In this document: piece after piece, positions 27,992 to 36,724 of the stretch | Position numbering within the stretch: position 1 is the stretch's first letter | Layout: each line of letters starts with the position of its first letter | Source: Pseudomonadota bacterium | Lineage (GTDB): Bacteria; Pseudomonadota; Alphaproteobacteria; Rhizobiales; Hyphomicrobiaceae | DNA length: 64,000 nucleotides | Assembly: GCA_018242255.1 (NCBI GenBank) | Contig: JAFECH010000369.1 | Location: 21,904 to 85,903, forward strand | Reading direction: 5' to 3' | Program-made: the position numbers and the translations under genes | Notes under the pieces: generated by a model | The model's input: only the letters and a program-made list of their open reading frames with translations | Told to the model about the DNA's origin: nothing | Database searches by the model: none

Positions 27992-29257
27992 ATGTCCAGA
28001 TCAGAGCGCGGAACGCAGACGCTGGCGTCGCGCCAGGACGAGCCGTCCGAGCCATTGGCGATCTCTTTCGTAGAATTCGTCTGTCTCTGCGCGAGCCTCA
28101 TGGCCATAACGGCGCTCGCGATAGACATCATGCTGCCGGCTCTTCCCGCGATCGCCTCCTCGTTCGGCGTCGCGAGCGAAAATGATCAGCAATTGATCGT
28201 CGTCCTGTATATGGCTGGTTTTGCGGTCGGACAGATTTTTTTTGGTCCGCTTTCGGATCATTACGGCCGCAAGCCGATGCTCCTGCTGGGCCTTGGCGTT
28301 TTTATCCTCGGCACGATCGCGGCCGTATGGGCGAAGTCGTTCGAGATGCTGTTGGTAGCGCGCCTCGTTCAGGGCGTTGGCGCGGCCTCGCCTCGGATCA
28401 TAGCCATCGCGGTGATCCGCGATCTTTACGCCGGACGGCAGATGGCCCGCGTGATGTCATTCGCGATGATCGTCTTCATCACCATTCCGGTTCTCGCCCC
28501 GTCCATCGGGCAGGCGCTGGTTCATGTCGGAAATTGGCATTGGATCTTTGTTGTGCTTTTCGTGATGGCGGTGGGAGCAGCGATCTGGTCCGGTCTGCGG
28601 CTGCCGGAAACCGCGCGCCCGGCGTTGGGCGTCGAGCGGCCGTTGACGTTGGTCCAAGCGCTCCTGGCTGCTCTTCTAAACCCTCTGACGGCTGGGTACG
28701 GCGCGGCCGGCGGCTTCATGTTCGGGTGTCTGCTTGCCTACGTGGCGAGCGCCCAGCAGGTGTTCGTCGACGTATTCAGAATCGGTGATGTGTTTCCAAT
28801 TGTCTTTGGCGCCATCGCGTCAGCGATTGCTGTCGCGTCGTTCGTCAACGCACGGTTGGTCGGGCGCCTCGGTATGCGCCGTGTTTCGCATACGGCGCTG
28901 GTCGGATTCATTGCCGTATCCTTGCTGCTCGCCGCCGCCTCGGCATTCGGCGCTGCAGGCTTCGTGACGTTTGCGGTTGCAGTCGGATTGGGCTTCTTTC
29001 TCTTTGGTCTGATCGCGCCAAACTTCAACGCGATCGCCATGGAGCCGCAGGGGCACAACGCCGGCATGGCCTCATCCGTCGTCGGTGCGCTAGGTACGGC
29101 AATCGGCGCGCTTGCCGGCGGTCTCGTCGCGAGGGGCTTCGACGGCTCGATCTTCCCGATATCCGCGGGGTTCGCCGTCTGCAGCCTCATTGCGGGTAGC
29201 TTGGTGCTGAGCGTCGAAGGGCCGTCCGGAATGTTCGGTCGCAATCGGACAACGTGA
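27992..29257 (+). CDS. Bcr/CflA-type MFS drug exporter
   Basis: A 421-residue protein with twelve membrane segments. The ATG at 27992 follows an AGGA; the frame is open to 27923. Family signs are the first helix with LAIDIMLPALPAIASSFG, the loop 2-3 motif GPLSDHYGRKPML, and motif C-like glycine-rich helix 5. Bcr/CflA transporters export drugs, amino acids or peptides by proton antiport. Substrate unknown. It lies upstream of an OmpR-type two-component pair on the same strand (137-base gap), which may regulate it. Confidence 0.9.
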   Translation: MSRSERGTQTLASRQDEPSEPLAISFVEFVCLCASLMAITALAIDIMLPALPAIASSFGVASENDQQLIVVLYMAGFAVGQIFFGPLSDHYGRKPMLLLGLGVFILGTIAAVWAKSFEMLLVARLVQGVGAASPRIIAIAVIRDLYAGRQMARVMSFAMIVFITIPVLAPSIGQALVHVGNWHWIFVVLFVMAVGAAIWSGLRLPETARPALGVERPLTLVQALLAALLNPLTAGYGAAGGFMFGCLLAYVASAQQVFVDVFRIGDVFPIVFGAIASAIAVASFVNARLVGRLGMRRVSHTALVGFIAVSLLLAAASAFGAAGFVTFAVAVGLGFFLFGLIAPNFNAIAMEPQGHNAGMASSVVGALGTAIGALAGGLVARGFDGSIFPISAGFAVCSLIAGSLVLSVEGPSGMFGRNRTT

Positions 29258-29394
29258 GGACGGGCCTAAAATTTCTGTAACGCGCGCCAGAATGTATCTG
29301 CGGGCTTGGCCTCATATGCCGTCTTGTACTACATGCTGGCGCGAATGAGGTTTATGCTGTTGGCCCAATTCGCTGGCTGCGAGGCGAGACGAGC

Positions 29395-30072
29395 ATGAGA
29401 ATTCTGCTGCTTGAAGACGATCAGAATACTGCAGCGTACATTTTGAAAGGCCTCGAAGAAGAAGGCCATACCGTCGATCATCTGGCGGACGGTCGCGACG
29501 CAGTCGCTCAGGCCGTCGCGGAAAATTACGACGTCATTATTCTTGATCGCATGCTTCCGAGTCTCGATGGCTTGGCGATTATCAAAACTATTCGCAGCGC
29601 CGGTCGCGGCGTGCCGGTTCTGTTTTTGACGGCGCTCGGCGGCGTCGATGACCGCGTTGAAGGCTTGGACGCTGGCGCCGACGATTATCTTGTGAAGCCG
29701 TTTGCGTTCTCGGAGCTTCTCGCGCGAGTCAATGCGCTGGCCCGTCGCCCGCACACCAAGGGCGAGGAAACGCGGCTCAAGGTCGGTGACCTTGAAATAG
29801 ATCTCGTCAGCCGAAAGGTGACGCGCGGCGGCGACCTCATCGACTTGCAGCCGCGAGAATTCCGATTGCTGGAAGTCCTGATGCGCAACCGCGGTCGGGT
29901 CGTGACCCGCACCATGCTGCTCGAACGTGTGTGGAGCTTCCACTTCGATCCGAAGACAAGTGTCGTCGAAACGCACATCTCGCGGCTAAGGGCTAAGATA
30001 GACAAGCCCTATGGCAAGGAATTAATTCATACCATCCGCGGGAGCGGCTACACGGTCAATGACGGCTCGTGA
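29395..30072 (+). CDS. OmpR/PhoB-type response regulator
   Basis: A 225-residue regulator: receiver domain with D51 in IILDRMLPSLDG, FLTALGG and the Lys of YLVKPFAF, followed by a winged-helix DNA-binding domain (LQPREFRLLEVLMRNRGRVV, then TSVVETHISRLRAKID). Its stop lies 14 bases inside the kinase gene, so the pair is translationally coupled. Close relatives include copper, polymyxin and envelope-stress regulators. The signal is not evident. Confidence 0.94.
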   Translation: MRILLLEDDQNTAAYILKGLEEEGHTVDHLADGRDAVAQAVAENYDVIILDRMLPSLDGLAIIKTIRSAGRGVPVLFLTALGGVDDRVEGLDAGADDYLVKPFAFSELLARVNALARRPHTKGEETRLKVGDLEIDLVSRKVTRGGDLIDLQPREFRLLEVLMRNRGRVVTRTMLLERVWSFHFDPKTSVVETHISRLRAKIDKPYGKELIHTIRGSGYTVNDGS

Positions 30073-31435
30073 TCTTTTGAAGCGCACGCCGTTTCGCCTG
30101 GCGGCGACGTTCTCGCTGTTTTTCATCACGACGATCCTGGCGCTTTTCACGGTTTTCTATCTCGTTGCGAGCGCGCGACTAGTCGCCGACATTCGCGATC
30201 GTGTCGAGACGACGCTCGATTCCCTTGCCGCGCTGGACGGCGAGCGCACGTTTGACGATCTCGTCGGCCTTGTCGCAAGCGAAAGTGAATCGGTGCGCGA
30301 TCCCGATTTCATCATGGAGCTTGTCGACAAGAAGGGGAATTTTTTGGCGGGCAATGTTCGCGGCGTTAAAGATTCGAACCAATGGATGACACTGAAGCGG
30401 TCCGACCTTTTTCTGACCCTCGATCGCGGGGAGCCGGACGATGAGTTCCTGGCGATCTGGAGGCCTTTGGTTAAAGGTAAATTGCTGGTGGGCAGCGACA
30501 ACAGCGAAGTCAAGCAGATGAAATCGTTTCTGCAGAAGCTGCTTGGCTATGGTTTGTTAGCAGCTTTTCTGGCGATTGCGCTTTGCGCCACCTATTTCGC
30601 TCGCGAAACGCAACATCGCATCGACGCCTTCGCGCGCCCGCTTGCGCGCGTATCGATGGGTGAGGTCACGGCACGAGTTCCGACATCCGGCCAGCAGGAC
30701 GATATCGATCAGGTCGCGATGCAGGTGAACGGCATGCTGGGAAATCTGCAGCGACTGATCGAAAACGTGAATCAATCCTCGTCCGACATTGCGCACGATT
30801 TGAAAAAGCCGCTCGGGCGATTGCGCCAGCGTCTTGAGGACGCCAGCCGCGGCGCGAATGACAAAACCGAATTTCAAGGCGCAATCGATAGCGCGCTCGA
30901 CGATATCGACTCAATCTCCGAAACGTTCGACGCGCTTTTGCGCATCACGCAGATCGAGGCCGGCGCTCGTAAATCCCGCTTCGTGACGCTCGATCTGGGG
31001 CAGGTGCTCGCCGATGTTCGCGATGTCTACGACATCGTGGCCGAAGATGAGGGCGATCGCCTCTCATACACGTCAGCGTGTTCCGGCCCGGCGGACGTTC
31101 GCGGCGACCGCGAGCTTCTTGTCCAGCTCTTTGCCAATCTCATCGAGAACTCCATCCGCCATTGTCCGCCCGGAACGGAAATTTCGATCCATTTGACGTC
31201 GGAGCCCGGTGCTTTTGTCGTGAAAGTCACTGACACCGGACCCGGTATTCCGGAGCATGAGCGCGAAAATGTTTTCCGCCGGCTCTATCGACTTGAGCGG
31301 GCGAGATCGACCGACGGCAGTGGTCTGGGTCTCAGCCTTGTCGCCGCGATTGTCGAGCTGCACAGCGCAAAAATCGATCTAACGGATAATGAGCCAGGGC
31401 TGAGGGTGGAAGTGCGATTTCCAGTGGCGTCCTGA
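30059..31435 (+). CDS. sensor histidine kinase partner of the OmpR-type regulator
   Basis: A 458-residue inner-membrane kinase: membrane segment 1 at about 13-38, a periplasmic sensor domain of about 120 residues, membrane segment 2 at about 160-180, a HAMP domain, a dimerisation domain with H246 in SSSDIAHDLKKPLGRLRQRL, and an ATPase domain (ANLIENSIRHC N box, VTDTGPGIPE, GSGLGLSLVAAI). It phosphorylates the regulator encoded just upstream. The sensor domain shows no obvious metal-binding motif. Confidence 0.94.
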   Translation: MTARDLLKRTPFRLAATFSLFFITTILALFTVFYLVASARLVADIRDRVETTLDSLAALDGERTFDDLVGLVASESESVRDPDFIMELVDKKGNFLAGNVRGVKDSNQWMTLKRSDLFLTLDRGEPDDEFLAIWRPLVKGKLLVGSDNSEVKQMKSFLQKLLGYGLLAAFLAIALCATYFARETQHRIDAFARPLARVSMGEVTARVPTSGQQDDIDQVAMQVNGMLGNLQRLIENVNQSSSDIAHDLKKPLGRLRQRLEDASRGANDKTEFQGAIDSALDDIDSISETFDALLRITQIEAGARKSRFVTLDLGQVLADVRDVYDIVAEDEGDRLSYTSACSGPADVRGDRELLVQLFANLIENSIRHCPPGTEISIHLTSEPGAFVVKVTDTGPGIPEHERENVFRRLYRLERARSTDGSGLGLSLVAAIVELHSAKIDLTDNEPGLRVEVRFPVAS

Positions 31436-31463
31436 GCGTGGAGATGCGCGAGCCGCAATAAAA

Positions 31464-31495
31464 TCGGACGGCGCATGCGGAAATGCGCCCTCCGA
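31464..31495 (-). terminator. intrinsic terminator of the haem region
   Basis: A hairpin with arms TCGGA/TCCGA and GGCGCAT/ATGCGCC around a six-base loop, with one C-C mismatch. Read on the minus strand it is followed by TTTTATT, as expected for a rho-independent terminator of the hutX transcript, which ends 36 bases before. It may also stop the convergent two-component transcript. Confidence 0.8.
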
Positions 31496-31530
31496 CGTCC
31501 CCCCCGGTTCGTCCCGTTGTCCGATTGTCT

Positions 31531-32052
31531 TCAGGCAGCAAGTTCGGCCTTCAGCGCATCGAATAGCTTTACCTGATCTCCGACCAGCTCGCGCTTTTCA
31601 TCGCGGCGGACGAAGATCTTGAACATCGCTTCTCCCGCAGCATTGAAGAATTGGATCGAGCGGGATTCGCGGCCCATGAAAGGCCGCATGACGAAGGCGA
31701 TAGACGTGCAGTTCTCGGACTTGATGTGGCCGCCGATCGGACTGTCGCCGTGCAGATTGAAGTAACCCCGACCCACAGAACCGGGTGGAATGGGGCCTTC
31801 GCATTCGAGCACGATGTCCGGCGTATGCACGATGAAGACCACAGAACCCCACGAAGTGAGGGCGGCAAGGATCTTCTCGAACGCACTGCCAGGAACGATG
31901 GCGCGATGCTCAACTGGCAGCGCTTCGACGGCATCGAACGTGCTCACGCCGTACTCGCGGGCAATCTGTTCGAGAATACCGTCCGCATTCCTTGCGAGGC
32001 GCTCCCATAGCGGCGACCGCGCCGGGGTGTCTGATGTCAGAGCTTCGCTCAT
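31531..32052 (-). CDS. hutX: HutX/HugX-type haem utilisation protein
   Basis: A 173-residue cytosolic protein of the HutX/HugX/HuvX family, with VEALPVEHRAIVPGSAFEKI, WGSVVFIVHTPDIVLECEGP, then GYFNLHGDSPIGGHI and a FFNAAGEAMFKIFVRRDEKR end. The ATG at 32052 is preferred; the frame runs on to 32235 without a sensible start. Family members bind haem in the cytoplasm and hand it to a haem-degrading enzyme; here the neighbouring monooxygenase gene ends five bases upstream, matching that pairing. Last gene before the terminator. Confidence 0.92.
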   Translation of the reverse strand: MSEALTSDTPARSPLWERLARNADGILEQIAREYGVSTFDAVEALPVEHRAIVPGSAFEKILAALTSWGSVVFIVHTPDIVLECEGPIPPGSVGRGYFNLHGDSPIGGHIKSENCTSIAFVMRPFMGRESRSIQFFNAAGEAMFKIFVRRDEKRELVGDQVKLFDALKAELAA

Positions 32053-32057
32053 GATGT

Positions 32058-32405
32058 CTATTCGGCCGCCGCGAGAACAGACTTTGTTCCGTCGGACGCG
32101 ACTTCCTGAATAACTTCGAAGCCCTCGAATTCCGGGTGCCCGAGATAAAGCTTCTTGGCCGTCCCGGCGCCGGAATGTGATTTCCGGAATGATTCCGATT
32201 TCGTCCAGGCCTCGAAGTCGGCAAACGACCGCCACATCGTGTGCGAGGAATAAAGGACATGATCCTCTTTGGCCGGACCGCGAAGCAGATGGAACGTGAT
32301 GAAGCCCGGCTCTTTGTGCAGGTTTACTTCGCGCGACAGCCAGACTTCTTCGAAATCCTTCTCCGCTCCGTGTTCGACTTTGAAGCGGTTCATTGCGATG
32401 TACAT
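32058..32405 (-). CDS. IsdG-type haem-degrading monooxygenase
   Basis: A 115-residue antibiotic-biosynthesis-monooxygenase-fold protein (MYIAMNRFKVEHGAEKDFEE). Counting from the start it has N6, W67 and H77, which match the Asn-Trp-His catalytic triad of IsdG-type haem oxygenases in both identity and spacing. It would open the haem ring and release iron. In Bradyrhizobium similar enzymes are HmuQ and HmuD. The ATG has AAGGTG upstream. It lies 215 bases after the VOC gene with its own putative promoter and a hairpin-bearing leader. Confidence 0.88.
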   Translation of the reverse strand: MYIAMNRFKVEHGAEKDFEEVWLSREVNLHKEPGFITFHLLRGPAKEDHVLYSSHTMWRSFADFEAWTKSESFRKSHSGAGTAKKLYLGHPEFEGFEVIQEVASDGTKSVLAAAE

Positions 32406-32428
32406 GTGATCACCTTCATTGACATATG

Positions 32429-32475
32429 AACAGCGGGCCGGGAGCTGGGGTTTATTGGCGAACCAGCCCGCTGTT
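32429..32475 (-). promoter_or_regulatory. long hairpin in the leader of the haem monooxygenase gene
   Basis: AACAGCGGGC (32429-32438) and its exact complement GCCCGCTGTT (32466-32475) form a 10-base-pair stem, with a smaller inner pairing GGTT/AACC. Its near edge is 24 bases before the start codon. No T run follows on either strand, so a simple intrinsic terminator is unlikely. A translational control structure, an attenuator or a repeat unit are options. Confidence 0.55.
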
Positions 32476-32573
32476 TATGATCTCAGAGCGGCGAGACGGG
32501 AAGTCAAAAGCTCTAAGACGCATTTTAGATCGAAATCCGTTTGATGCGATAAGCAAGTGCGCACCGCGAGCGA

Positions 32574-32602
32574 ACGCTAAAGTTATATACGCAAAGAGTC
32601 AA
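32574..32602 (-). promoter_or_regulatory. putative promoter for the monooxygenase-hutX unit
   Basis: On the minus strand TTGACT (32602-32597) is followed by CTTTGCGTATATAACTT and TAGCGT. Either TAGCGT is a weak -10 at 17 bases, or TATAAC inside is the -10 with a poor -35. The block TTGACTC-N5-GTATA recurs at the head of the main haem operon (37069-37074 and onward). Confidence 0.45.
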
Positions 32603-32620
32603 CATTATCCGCTTTTCGAT

Positions 32621-33022
32621 TTAGGCATGGTGGGCGATGTGACTGGGCAGCATTTGCCCGATATTGAGAAGATTGCCGTCGTCATCGATGAAGTGAAACT
32701 CACGCATTCCCCACGGCTTGTCTTCGACGGTCGAAAGGCGTTTCGCGCGCCCGTTGTTGAAAGCGATATGCCAATCGTCGACGTCGCTCACGCGAATGTA
32801 AGCCGAAACGCAATGCGGCTCGGGAATGTGCGTGACGCCGGAGATATGAAGTTCAACATTGTGTCGGCGCAGAATGAGATAATTATGTGCAGCGTTCACG
32901 ACGCTGAAGCCCTTGCTGGCGTAAGTCTCGGATGCGCGCACCATATCTATCGAAATGAGAACAGGAATTGCCAACGGCACGGCTACGCTAACGTCACGAA
33001 ATTCGTCCGGCAATGTCATCAT
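32621..33022 (-). CDS. VOC/bleomycin-resistance-like protein in the haem operon
   Basis: A 133-residue vicinal-oxygen-chelate fold protein (VPVLISIDMVRASETYASKG, NYLILRRHNVELHISG, then MREFHFIDDDGNLLNIGQ). The order of strands fits the bleomycin-binding subgroup. Its start overlaps the end of hmuV by four bases, so it is translationally coupled to the haem importer. A role in handling haem, a haem breakdown product or an iron chelate is suggested only by context. Confidence 0.8.
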   Translation of the reverse strand: MMTLPDEFRDVSVAVPLAIPVLISIDMVRASETYASKGFSVVNAAHNYLILRRHNVELHISGVTHIPEPHCVSAYIRVSDVDDWHIAFNNGRAKRLSTVEDKPWGMREFHFIDDDGNLLNIGQMLPSHIAHHA

Positions 33023-33840
33023 TGTGTTGCGGCTCCGGTTCCCAGTCTACGGGCGATCGCTGCTGGCAGAATCACCCGCCTGCCCTCTCCCGATGATACG
33101 ATCTGCAGTCGACACCCGAACGTGTGGCTGAGAAGGTCTTCATTCAAGATGTCATCCGGTGTGCCGTGTCCGACAATTCGGCCGTCGGCCATCAGTACGA
33201 CGTCATCAGCGAACGCTGCGGCAAGATTGAGATCGTGAATGACGAGCAAGATGGCGCGTCCGCTTTGTGCTTGCTTTTTGATAAGGGCTAGCACGTCACT
33301 TTGATGCTTGAGATCAAGACTCGCCGTCGGTTCATCGAGAAGCAGTGCGGCAGTTTCGCCCGGTTGGCGCGGTAACGTGTCCAACTGGCATAAGGCACGC
33401 GCAATGTGGACGCGTTGTTTCTCGCCGCCGGAAAGCTCATGCAGCATACGGGCTTCGAAAGCATGAAGCCCTACGGCGCGAAGTGCTTGGCGCGCAACCG
33501 TCGCAGCTTCGGTGTCGCGAACGCCAAATCCTGGCACCGTCGCACCAAGCATGACGACTTCAAGAACCGTGAAAGGAAACGAGAGGCTGGTCGATTGGGT
33601 CACGACCGAGCGTCGTGTTGCAAGGCGTGCGACGGAAATATGACTGATATCATCCCCATCGAGTAGAACGGCACCTTCCGTCGGGCGCAGTTCGCCCGCC
33701 ATGACGCGCAACAGCGTCGACTTTCCCGCACCGTTCGGACCGATAATCGCCGTCAGTCGACCCGAAGCGATCATTAGCGAGGCATCGGCAAGGAGTGCCT
33801 TTGCACCACGTTTTACCGTGATATTGCGAGCTTCGAGCAT
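33019..33840 (-). CDS. hmuV: haem ABC importer ATPase HmuV
   Basis: A 273-residue ABC ATPase starting at the ATG at 33840, four bases after the permease stop; the frame runs on to 33864. Walker A GPNGAGKST at about 35-43, signature LSGGEKQR, Walker B LLLDEPTASLD and the switch His in VIHDLNLAAAF. It drives haem import through HmuU. Confidence 0.95.
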   Translation of the reverse strand: MLEARNITVKRGAKALLADASLMIASGRLTAIIGPNGAGKSTLLRVMAGELRPTEGAVLLDGDDISHISVARLATRRSVVTQSTSLSFPFTVLEVVMLGATVPGFGVRDTEAATVARQALRAVGLHAFEARMLHELSGGEKQRVHIARALCQLDTLPRQPGETAALLLDEPTASLDLKHQSDVLALIKKQAQSGRAILLVIHDLNLAAAFADDVVLMADGRIVGHGTPDDILNEDLLSHTFGCRLQIVSSGEGRRVILPAAIARRLGTGAATQ

Positions 33841-33844
33841 GTGG

Positions 33845-34930
33845 TCACTCCAATCCCCGCACACCGCGCCGCAAAACGAGATGAAGGAAGACGGGTGCGC
33901 CGATGAATGCCAGGACGATCCCGATTGGAAGTTCGGCGGGCCTCACGATCATCCGCGCGACGATATCGGCGACGATCACGAGTGCCGCGCCAAGTACGGC
34001 ACTACCGGGAAGGACGGCGCGATGGTCCGGGCCAGCGATCAAACGCATGACATGCGGTACCACGAGGCCGACGAAGCCGATCACGCCTGCCACCGCAACC
34101 GACGCGCCGACCGCCGCCGCTGTCGCTGCAATTACGAGCCGTTTGGTGCGCTCGGTGTCGACACCGAGATGCATGGCTTCCGCTTCGCCCAGCAGAAACC
34201 CATTCAGTCCCCGCGCCAACCGCGGCACCAAAAGTGCGAGCACGACAGCAAACGGTGTGACTGCGGACACCTTTTGCCAGCTCGCGCCCGAAAGTGATCC
34301 CATTTGCCAGAGCGTCAAATCGCGAAGCTCGCGATCGTCGCTGACATAGACGATGACACCGCTGATCGACGCCGCGAACGCTCCGACCGCAATGCCCGCA
34401 AGAAGCAGTGTGCCGACTGCAAGCTCGCCGTGACGCGACGCAATGACAACCAGAATGATGGTCGTGAGTAAGCCTCCGAAGAAGGCAGCAATCGGTAAAG
34501 CGTAAATTCCAAGCGGTGCAACGATGGGCGCTGCGATGCCATGCCCGAGCACGATCGCCGAAATGGCGAATAGCGCTGCGCCTGACGACACGCCAATAAG
34601 GCCAGGATCGGCGAGTGGATTACGGAATAGGCCCTGCATCATGGCGCCAGACGTCGCCAACGCCGCTCCGACGAATGCAGCAAGTAGCGTCCGTGGCAGC
34701 CGCAGATCGATCAGCACGAGACGATCGCGGGCGGCAGCGGCATCCGTCGTGAAACCGAGTGAGGCCTCAAACGCACGCGGCAACGCCTGGAGCGAAATCC
34801 CGGTTGGTCCAATGGCAAGCGAAAGTACTGCGACGGTCAGCAGCAGCGCTGCGAGCGCCAAAAAAACTTTTCCGCGTGACGGCCTGACAGTCGCTCCCGC
34901 CCAGGCGAGCTTGGAGTCGAATGTCGTCAC
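33845..34930 (-). CDS. hmuU: haem ABC importer permease HmuU
   Basis: A 361-residue FecCD-type permease with about ten membrane segments; family motifs include LRLPRTLLAAFVGAALATSG and GLFRNPLADPGLIGVSSGA near the N terminus and GFVGLVVPHVMRLIAGPDHR later. It forms the inner-membrane channel with HmuV. Its start overlaps the end of hmuT (ATGA). Confidence 0.95.
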   Translation of the reverse strand: MTTFDSKLAWAGATVRPSRGKVFLALAALLLTVAVLSLAIGPTGISLQALPRAFEASLGFTTDAAAARDRLVLIDLRLPRTLLAAFVGAALATSGAMMQGLFRNPLADPGLIGVSSGAALFAISAIVLGHGIAAPIVAPLGIYALPIAAFFGGLLTTIILVVIASRHGELAVGTLLLAGIAVGAFAASISGVIVYVSDDRELRDLTLWQMGSLSGASWQKVSAVTPFAVVLALLVPRLARGLNGFLLGEAEAMHLGVDTERTKRLVIAATAAAVGASVAVAGVIGFVGLVVPHVMRLIAGPDHRAVLPGSAVLGAALVIVADIVARMIVRPAELPIGIVLAFIGAPVFLHLVLRRGVRGLE

Positions 34931-35832
34931 GGCGCTGCGGTCGCCTGACCGCCCTCTGCGTAAACTGCCTTCATCAGGTCGCGCGCGGCCGAGGGAGCAC
35001 GTGGCCCGAAGCCTAGTAGATAGAGCCCGTCCATAGCGACGAGGCTCTTTGTTTTAGCCGCGGGCGATTGGCTCAATCCCGCGAGTGCCAGCGCTTGGCT
35101 CGCATTATGATCATCTGTCGCGCCCCGGCGCATCATCACGACGACGTCAGGCGCAAATTCCGCTAATTGCTCGTCGCTGACCGGCTTGAATCCGCTCACG
35201 CCTGTCGCCGCGTTGTCGACGCCCGCAAGCTGCAATATGGAATCCGCCGATGTGCCGGACCCAGCCACGGTTGCTCGGCCATTCTGAATGGCGAGAACGA
35301 ACAGCGCCTTCTTGCGGGTTTTGATAAGCTTTCGATCATTTTCAAGCGCCGCGAACTCAGATTCGACCTTCGATGCGAGCGCCTTCGCGGCATCATCGGC
35401 ACCGACCACGCTTCCGACGTGAAGAATCTTGGCAGGCACGCCTTCGGCTGATGGCTTGTCCGCGATATCGACATAACGTACGCCGCTGCTCTTCAGCGCG
35501 TTGACGACTTCCGGCGGCCCCGCGCCATCCGAAGCGATAATCAGCGTCGGATTGACCGATAGCGTGCCTTCCGCGGAAAGCGCGCGCATATAGCCGACCG
35601 ACTTTTTCTCTTTCAGAGCCTGTGGCGGAAACTGACTCGTCACGTCTACGGCAACGATTTTGTCCTGCTGGCCGAGGTCATATAGAATTTCGGTTATATC
35701 GCCGCCAATAGATAAAATGCGCGTCGTCTCGATGGCTGCGTCCGCCGCCGTTGCGCGATGAGAGAAAGACGGCATAGCCATCGCCGCGAGCGCCGCGCCG
35801 GCCATGATGAAAAGTCGTGTTGCCACGCGCAT
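34927..35832 (-). CDS. hmuT: periplasmic haem-binding protein HmuT
   Basis: A 301-residue class III substrate-binding protein with a signal peptide (LFIMAGAALAAMAMPSFS). The mature part begins TTRILSIGGDITEILYDLG, followed by SVGYMRALSAEGTLSVNPTL, as in HmuT/ShuT proteins. It receives haem after outer-membrane transport and delivers it to HmuU-HmuV. Confidence 0.94.
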   Translation of the reverse strand: MRVATRLFIMAGAALAAMAMPSFSHRATAADAAIETTRILSIGGDITEILYDLGQQDKIVAVDVTSQFPPQALKEKKSVGYMRALSAEGTLSVNPTLIIASDGAGPPEVVNALKSSGVRYVDIADKPSAEGVPAKILHVGSVVGADDAAKALASKVESEFAALENDRKLIKTRKKALFVLAIQNGRATVAGSGTSADSILQLAGVDNAATGVSGFKPVSDEQLAEFAPDVVVMMRRGATDDHNASQALALAGLSQSPAAKTKSLVAMDGLYLLGFGPRAPSAARDLMKAVYAEGGQATAAP

Positions 35833-35868
35833 GTGAAAAAAGTCCCGTTGATGTGCAGTTGAGCAGAT

Positions 35869-36132
35869 TTACTTCGTCAGAATGAGCTTGCCTGTCGATG
35901 TGATCCGCAGGCGGTACTCTTGTCCGCGATGGATGAGCACCGCTTCGCGGCCGCCTTTGAGGAGTTCATCCACGCGATAACGGACCGAACTCTCGAAGGC
36001 ATCCCGATGATGGTTGTCGGGCGCGGGCTTGCAGATCTCGGAGCCGGGCTCGCCTTGTTGCAGACGAGGTCCGGCAAGCGGTTTTTGAGGTGGCATTCTC
36101 TCGTTCAACGCGACAAAGTTAGATACAGCCAT
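35869..36132 (-). CDS. hmuP: haem uptake protein HmuP/HemP
   Basis: An 87-residue protein whose last 40 residues are the HemP/HmuP domain (VDELLKGGREAVLIHRGQEY followed by RLRITSTGKLILTK). The N-terminal half is longer than in most relatives and looks unstructured. In Bradyrhizobium HmuP is needed, together with the iron regulator Irr, to activate the haem receptor gene, so it may be a regulator here too. It precedes hmuT by 36 bases. No strong ribosome-binding site is seen; an ATG at 36096 is an alternative start. Confidence 0.9.
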   Translation of the reverse strand: MAVSNFVALNERMPPQKPLAGPRLQQGEPGSEICKPAPDNHHRDAFESSVRYRVDELLKGGREAVLIHRGQEYRLRITSTGKLILTK

Positions 36133-36146
36133 GGCGTTATGGATCT

Positions 36147-36707
36147 TCAGTGCAGGTAGACGGCCTGGACGGTCTGTGCCTGCAATTCCGGAACGTCGGT
36201 TCCGTTAGCGATTTGCGAGCTTGCAAGTTGCAATTGAAGCGTGGCGAGCGAGCGAGCCGCCGACTGTGTCCGCGTCGAGGTCTGAGTTTTGTCGAGTGCC
36301 AACATCAATCCGCGTTGAATGCCGTGTTCGTCGCGCGTGCGCATGGCTTTGAGAAGACCTGCGACCGCAAGTTCGTCCGGCGACACGTGCTGACAGCCGA
36401 CGCTGAGATACGAGAAACCGATCTTTCGCTCGGCGCGAAGTGCCCGAAGCAACGACGTCACGCGCGCCACCAGAAGCGGGCCATCGCCCATTCCGAGATT
36501 TTCCTCCGAGATCTTGACGGCGATCTCCCAAGGCTGCGCTGAGCCACTGGTGTAGATTTCGCAAACGGCGCGAAACACGTCGAGCGTAACATTCTCGACC
36601 GGCGAGAATCCAAGTTCGCTGCGAAGGGGAAATCCGAGCGCATGCCCGGCGCAGACATCTTCGCCGTCCTGAGTGCGGTTGTTGGATTTAGAGGTCTTGT
36701 TCCGCAT
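36147..36707 (-). CDS. unknown protein at the head of the haem operon
   Basis: A 186-residue soluble protein, probably mostly helical in its middle (VENVTLDVFRAVCEIYTSGS, then VARVTSLLRALRAERKIGFS), with three cysteines. I do not recognise a family. It starts 17 bases after the 88-residue gene and ends 14 bases before hmuP, so it is almost certainly cotranscribed with haem uptake. A regulatory or haem-binding role is possible, but nothing in the sequence proves it. Confidence 0.7.
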   Translation of the reverse strand: MRNKTSKSNNRTQDGEDVCAGHALGFPLRSELGFSPVENVTLDVFRAVCEIYTSGSAQPWEIAVKISEENLGMGDGPLLVARVTSLLRALRAERKIGFSYLSVGCQHVSPDELAVAGLLKAMRTRDEHGIQRGLMLALDKTQTSTRTQSAARSLATLQLQLASSQIANGTDVPELQAQTVQAVYLH

Positions 36708-36724
36708 TGTTGTTCATCCGCGGG

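Noticed and set aside
32426-33238. A 270-codon plus-strand frame across the haem operon
   Set aside because: It overlaps the VOC gene and the 3' part of hmuV, both with clear family motifs, and has no ribosome-binding site.
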